Below are positions 17,160 through 22,325 of a stretch of 22,325 nucleotides of DNA, in pieces. The position numbers and the translations under genes are program-made. Source of the DNA: Acidobacteriota bacterium (GTDB taxonomy: Bacteria; Acidobacteriota; Blastocatellia; RBC074); NCBI GenBank assembly GCA_016710075.1, contig JADJLO010000014.1, forward strand, positions 1-22,325. The letters are read 5' to 3'. Position 1 is the stretch's first letter; the number at the start of each line of letters is the position of its first letter. Under the pieces are notes generated by a model. It did no database searches, was not told where the DNA came from, and was given only the letters and a program-made list of their open reading frames with translations.

Positions 17160-20100
17160 TTACTTACGCGGGGCCGGCTTGTCACTTAACCACCACGGAG
17201 CGGGCAGCGCTTTCTTCTGAGGCCACATCTGATCGAGGGTTTCTCCATCGATCAATTCGCCGTTTTTCATCACGCAACGAATCGAATTCGTGTTTCGGAT
17301 GTCGATCAGCGGATTCTTGTCGAGGACGATCAGGTCGGCCATCTTGCCGGTTTCGATGCTGCCTAGATCCTGAGCGCAGGCGATGGCACGCGCACTGTTA
17401 ATGGTTGCGACGCGCAGCAGCACGTCGTGGTTGCTCATCCCGCCCGATGCCAGCAACCACATCTCCCAGTGAGTGCCCAACCCCTGCAATTCACCGTGCC
17501 CGCCAAGACCGACGTTGCCGCCCGCTTTGAGAATGGCGGCAGCTCCTGCTGCAATCTGCTGGAAGATATAATCTTTTGCGGAAACCAGAGCATCCCGTGC
17601 CCACCTTGCCGGCGAAATACGTTTTGCGGTGTAAACCGGCGTACTTTTGGATCCTCGGTGAAGTTTTCACGTGCAAAGTATTGATACAGGGCGAATGGGC
17701 CCGCCGAAAGCAACCATCAGAGTGGGTGTGTAGGTGGTCTCGCTCTGAGCGAACACCAACTTCACGACGTCGTTGTAGATCGGCACGTTGGGCAGCCCGT
17801 GTTCGTTGCCGCTGAAGCCGTCGATCGCGTGAGTCAGGTCCATCTTGAAATCGGCGCCGCCTTCGGTCGTCCGGCATCATCTGCAGTTCGCGACAGGCTT
17901 CCACAACCCACTGGCGCTGCGGATTGCCGTTCAGATAAGCTTTGATCAGGTGCGTGCGGTAATGGTTCCTGTAACGCCCTATGACATCCCGCGCTTCTTC
18001 ATACGATGAAAAGTTTGTATCGGTGAAGACGCCGGGACCGGTAGAGAAGATGCGCGGCCCGTCATCTCGCCCTGCTTCGACCAGATCGCTGTAAGCGAAG
18101 ATGTCGTTTGTCATCGATTGCGGATCGCGCACGCTGGTCACGCCGTAGGCAAGATTGGCATAGGAACTATATACATTTCAGTATCGAGCACAGAGCGGCT
18201 CAAGTCCCAATGCGCGTGAATGTCAATAAGCCCGGGAATGATTGATCCGGCCTTTCAAAATCAAGAATCCGCGCATTTTGACGGGATCTTGACAGTGCCG
18301 CGCTTGCCGGCGGCCGCTATGCGGATGCCCGTTATGACCAGTTCCGCATCTTCGATAACCTCACACCGTGCATAGTCACGACCCTGGGCTACGCAACACG
18401 ATGCTCCCCTGAGGTGTCTCGCGGCGCTTTTCGACCGCGATCTCAATCGATTCGTCGGTTCTCGAAGAAACCCTTGCAAGGCAGTCGATGGTAAGAGGCT
18501 ACAACTGTCCAGGTGATCGTTTGCCGCCATCGCAGGCAAATGAATCCGCTCCCACGCGGGTCGGTTTCTGTGCAGAGCCGGCGACGTATTACACACTGAT
18601 CGTCTGCGTTTCGCCGGCGAGCGCCGGGGCATTCAACAGGTGGAGCTGGTTCGCCACCAACGCCAGCACGCGGCTGCCATCCGGGCTGAGTTGAATATCC
18701 TGTGCAGGGATTCGGACAGGCCGCCGGGGCAGCCTCCGTCACCTGTAAATGTATGCGCCTATCGGCTCCTCATCAACGCGCACTGAGACAAGTCCCTGGA
18801 ATGATGAAAAGAAGATGCGATCCGGATCACTACCGAAATGCGGTGGCCAAGACCGCGCGCGGGTGCAATCAGCCTGGCAATGCCGCCTTCTGCAGGTATT
18901 GAGATAATTTCAGCGTCTTGTGGGATGGATTCTCAAGTCTCGATTGGCGTGGAGCGCGTATCGCGACGATCCGCTTTCCATCAGGGCTCCAGACCGGATC
19001 GCGATAAAATGCAGGGACACGCGTCGAATTGCTGCGGTACCGCAGAACTGTCGCTCGCACTTTCAGACGTGCCCGCCCTGACTCGACCACGTCACAAAAG
19101 CAATCCATTGGCCGTCCGGTGACCACGCGGGATGAAACTCCCGCGCGTGCTCCACGCCTGTCAGACGACGAAGGCTTTCCGCTGGACATCTCCATGACGT
19201 ACAACTCAGCCAATGCTGAAAGGCCAGTCTTCTGCCGTCGGGTGAAAGAACCGGTAGTTGCGCAATCCGCGCCCGCACGAGCCCCCTGATCCAAGCTTTA
19301 ACTTGGAAAGTCCAGCTTCGGTCCGATATCAAGCCCCATTTTCGCTGTGAATGGGATGTCGGTCTCTTTGCCAGGGAGACCTCAAAGCGATGATCTTTCC
19401 TCCGTATGAGATCAGCAAATCTTTGCCGTCGGGTGTAGATGTATAATTCGGCAATAGATCGCGCGATGCGTCGTCTTCGATATCATCGCGCTGAATCGGC
19501 CATTTCAGCCCATCGCTCTTCCCCGTTCGCCATCTCGCGCACTCGCAGAAGTAGTCTGAGATTCGTAACGAGTGGCATGAACCATCAGTTTCCCATCCGG
19601 TGAGATCACCGGACGGAAGGCATTCTCACGACAGAGAGTGAGCGGTTCTTCGGCGCCCGTTGTCAGATCGATCCTTATGACCTGAGCTCGTGCCCATTCC
19701 GTGCTGCGGTAAGCGCGTGGAGTAACCGAACTGTAGAGCAGCCAGCGGCCATCGGCGGTCGGCTGCGGGCCGTAAGCGCCCGGCGGCGGCGCGGAGACCA
19801 GCAGAGCCGGCTGTGCATTGATGGGCTTGCCGATTCTGTTTCCTGTCCCACCTGCCGCCCCGGTTTTTGGATAATAAGGTGCCGGTTCTTGCCGCGTCAC
19901 ACGCGAAACGATCACCTGCCCGCCATCAACTGCCGCTCTTGGAGAGAACTTATCTGGCATGTTTCATCACGAGAGCTGCTGCAGCCCGCTTCCATCCGCA
20001 TTGGCAATCCAGGGGTTGTCCGCCCCGTCGCGTCCTTTGATGAAAGCTATCAGCCTGCCGTCGGGCGAGTAGCGTGGCTGCGAGTCAAATGCCATGCCGG

Positions 20101-20371
20101 TCAGCAGCGGCTTCGCTTCACCGCCTGTAATCGGCAATGTGTAGATGTCGCCGAGAAGATCGAAGAGTATCGTCCTTCCATCCGGTGATATATCGAGCGA
20201 CATCCAGGTCCCTTCGCTTGTCGAGAACTCGACCTTGCGTGCCGGTTTGAGCGTGAGACCACCGGCGGCTTTTACTCCTGCCCTCTGCGCAATTGCAAAA
20301 GAAAATTCAGCACGCGGTAGCTCAGAAGAACCGGCGACACGGCTGATTGCTTGACATTGTTTATTCATCAT
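17160..20371 (-). pseudogene. TolB-propeller / amidohydrolase fusion protein, frameshifted
   Basis: Large two-domain protein (about 1,070 codons). The N-terminal half is a TolB/PD40 beta-propeller, shown by repeats ending in SPDGR-type turns: LDISPDGRTILFDLLGDIYT, PRYSPDGRLIAFI, DGRWLLYSS, PVISPDGKLMVHATRYES, PAWSPDGQWIAFVTWSS, PVWSPDGKRIVAIRAP. The C-terminal half is a metal-dependent amidohydrolase: VIEDAELVITGIRIAAAGKR, IPGLIDIHAHWDLSRS with the metal-binding HAH (codons 18218-18210), GVTSVRDPQSMTND, GPRIFSTGPGVF, HLIKAYLNGNPQRQWVVEAC, LQGLGTHWEMWLLASGGM, and the closing ATINSARAIACAQDLG, LGSIETGKMADLIVLDKNPL. Such fusions are usually exported and are annotated as imidazolonepropionase-like; the substrate is unknown. 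At least ten breaks. ATG 20371 is seven bases after the upstream gene's stop, so translation is probably coupled. Confidence 0.85.
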
Positions 20372-20377
20372 GGACTT

Positions 20378-22004
20378 TTATTGTTTTATGGTGCGTGCGT
20401 TGTTGAGTACCCGGCCAGGCTTCTCTCGGTCAGCGCGCCGTTGAGAATCTGCGGCATCCCGTTGACTACAAGTGCACTATGCCGGCAGGGCCAACAGTGC
20501 GGATCGGTATAGGTCGCAAGATCTGAATTTTTCTCGAAATCAAAGATTACGAGATGCGGCAATCTTCCCTTCCTTTACCATCCCTCGCTCACTGTGGCCG
20601 ATCTGCGCGGCGGCAGCTAGGTCATCTTGCGAATCGCGTCTTCAAGAGTCAGCACCTTCTTTTCGCGCACGTAGCCCAGGATAGCACACGCAGAAACGAT
20701 CCATAGCTTCGCGGGTGAGGGGTGGCCCACCGAATCCGACAAGATCGTAATCCGTTTTCGATCATAGCCCACGGATGTCGAAGGATCCGCACCACATCAG
20801 CCTCATCCATCGCAGCGAAAGATGGCTATGAATCCGCCGGCAAGCTGCAGCTCAATCAAGGCCCTCACTCCGCACTCACTGTCACCGGATGTTTGCGATC
20901 GGCGCAGGTAATCGGCCAGCGTTTCGTCCATTGTATTTTGGACTTGAATCCGAGTTCGCGGAGATTGAATACTCGCCGGGCCGCGCCCTGCCTGCTGTGG
21001 AAAAATCGTCAGCACTTCACGCTCAATCTTTGCCCGCGATGCAGAGGTCGGTGATGCGTTTCGCCAAATCCTGCGGCCCTCCGCCAAACACCAGGCAGGA
21101 AAGAGGACCTCTGACTTGGTGCTGAATGCAGTGTAGGATAAAGATCGTGAGTTATATCGAGCCCCGATGCACGCGCTTGATCAATCAAGGCAAGCGTGCG
21201 GCGGCTCCAACCGAACTGAGCCGCCCCCGCCGCCCTTTGCATGATTGATCTGTGCGAGGATCTTTGCCTCGCGCGCTATACGAATCGTCTCTTCAACTGC
21301 TTTGACCGGTCCCGGTCCTTCATCGCGCAGATGCGTGACACTTATATCCCGCCGTAACGTGCGGCGACTTTTGCCAATTCGATGATCTCTTCGGTATCGG
21401 CATAATTTGCGGGGACATACTCCAAACCTGTCGAAAGACCAATGGCTCCTCTTCATCCCACCCACCACCAGCGACTTCATTCGTTCGAGTTCTGCTGTGG
21501 GGGCGAGATTCTCCACTGACCAAGCACCTCCTTGCAGATCCAGGTATGCCCTACAAAAACTGATATTCGCGCCATTTCAGTGATGCCGCATAAACATCAA
21601 TCAGCCCACTGCGATGCGAGGCTGTGCAGCGAGAGGCAACGATCGTGGTGATTCCCTGTCGCAGAAAATTTTCTGCCAGCGGGTATTCGTGAATCGTCAT
21701 TAGCATGAGCGTGGCTATCGATAAAACCCGGAGCGATGATCAATCCGGACCCGTCAATATCCTTACAGCTTCACCCTGAGCGATCCCCGCTCTCGCTCGA
21801 CGCGCGCTATCCGATCTCCACTGGACGCAACATCGGCGCGGAATCGAACAACACCGGACCCATCAACGACCGTGCCTCCATGGAAAACGATTGTATAAGT
21901 TTTGGTTCCCTGCGCGACCGGAAAACCGGTCAACGCACGGAGTCAACACCAGAACCGCAATAAACACGCAGGCAGCGCGGCTGCGAGTAATGATAACTTG
22001 TCAT
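20378..22004 (-). pseudogene. N-acyl-D-amino-acid deacylase (D-aminoacylase), frameshifted
   Basis: Metal-dependent amidohydrolase releasing D-amino acids from N-acyl-D-amino acids. A hydrophobic N-terminal stretch (LPACLFIAVLVLTPC) looks like a signal peptide. Then VFHGGTVVDGSGVV, GSGLIIAPGFIDSHAHAN with metal-binding HAH (codons 21713-21705), VFVGHT, ENLAPTAELERMKSLVV, THLRDEG, ETIRIAREAKILAQINH, AAQFGWSRRTLALIDQARAS, GLDITHDLYP, LADYLRRSQTSGDSE, YVREKKVLTLEDAIRKMT, LPHLVIFDFEKN, and a tail VVNGMPQILNGALTE ending TIKQ with stop 20380-20378. About 540 codons, usual for the family. More than ten breaks. The start ATG at 22004 is a weak choice: no clear RBS. Likely first gene of the operon with the TolB/amidohydrolase gene. 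Confidence 0.82.
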
Positions 22005-22325
22005 TTATTAATCACGCTATTCGATTAGTTGATAATGCAGGCGTTACTTTCGCCAAATAACCAGGTTCCGCTCACTTGGGACCGGGTCGCGGGATTTGAC
22101 TCCCGGCAGCCAGGTCTCAGATCAGCCCTCCGGTTGGGTTGTAAAACCCGATGACACGCGCATCAAACGCCCTTATAGATTGCAATCATCACTTCTCGCA
22201 TGACGGGGTTGGGTTACCAGAAACTGATACTGCGGTGTCCAGCCCGCGTGAAATGTCTAGCATCTCCGGGAGCTCGCCCCGTAGGTATGAGTTCTCAAAC
22301 CGCGTGCTGCAATAAACTTTCGGAA
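22005..22325. other. Right-edge stretch with no recognised gene
   Basis: On the minus strand, pieces in different frames read like coding sequence (TPQYQFLVTQPRHAR, MIAIYKG, VIGFYNPTGG), probably the end of a further frameshifted gene running in from the right. I do not recognise the family. No promoter for the D-aminoacylase gene could be picked out with confidence. Confidence 0.3.

Noticed and set aside
21916..21931. GACCGG-AAAA-CCGGTC hairpin as terminator or operator
   Set aside because: It lies within the N-terminal coding part of the D-aminoacylase gene, lacks a T-tract and does not share the ACCGGCCGGT core.
22221..22236. ACTGATACTG matching the first ten bases of the palindromic element
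   Set aside because: The match ends after ten bases and the stretch reads as coding sequence on the minus strand; probably chance.
1..22325. CRISPR array or defence system
   Set aside because: No regularly spaced direct repeats with unique spacers were seen; the repeats present are inverted or short tandem, and TnpB belongs to the IS element.

Overview
The window looks like one stretch of chromosome from a mid-to-high GC soil-type bacterium, probably Acidobacteriota (Blastocatellia-like). That placement is inferred from the gene mix: a secreted PQQ dehydrogenase, a DUF3604 PHP hydrolase, a TolB-propeller/amidohydrolase fusion next to a D-aminoacylase, a LonB-type protease, and abundant short dispersed intergenic repeats. 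I see no rRNA, tRNA or CRISPR array.

Reading quality is very uneven. In 1-7,000 and 17,000-22,325 almost every gene is recognisable only by joining pieces from two or three frames, with a break about every 50-200 bases. The middle (about 9.4-14.1 kb) is clean: the ABC transporter genes and most of the Lon gene read without a break. Conserved motifs survive across the breaks, so I read most of them as insertion/deletion errors towards the ends of a low-coverage contig rather than as real gene decay.

Layout. (1) 1-1756 (-): PQQ-dependent dehydrogenase, cut by the left edge. (2) 2104-6878 (+): a beta-oxidation cassette of alpha-methylacyl-CoA racemase, thiolase and a FadJ-type hydratase/dehydrogenase, able in principle to epimerise and degrade branched or straight acyl-CoAs. 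(3) 7097-9387 (-): DUF3604 PHP-family hydrolase, membrane-anchored or exported. (4) 9499-11449 (-): a two-gene ABC-2 exporter. (5) 11953-14405 (+): LonB/AAA_32 protease. (6) 14603-15207 (+): FMN-binding split-barrel (PNPOx-like) protein. (7) about 15275-16912: an IS200/IS605 element with divergent tnpA and tnpB and a right-end hairpin/omega-RNA region. (8) 16908-22004 (-): a probable operon of D-aminoacylase, TolB/amidohydrolase, then a hydroxypyruvate-isomerase-like TIM-barrel gene truncated at the IS end. (9) 22005-22325: unrecognised.

The most interesting signals are non-coding. A TetR-type palindrome with core ACCGGCCGGT sits inside two good sigma70-like promoters, those of the PQQ dehydrogenase and the DUF3604 gene, suggesting one repressor for both. 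Several gene boundaries carry inverted-repeat elements: a nested 255-bp element at 11552-11806, a related perfect 32-bp palindrome at 7061-7092, a 44-bp inverted repeat of 9-mers at 6815-6966, and a weaker one at 4529-4645.
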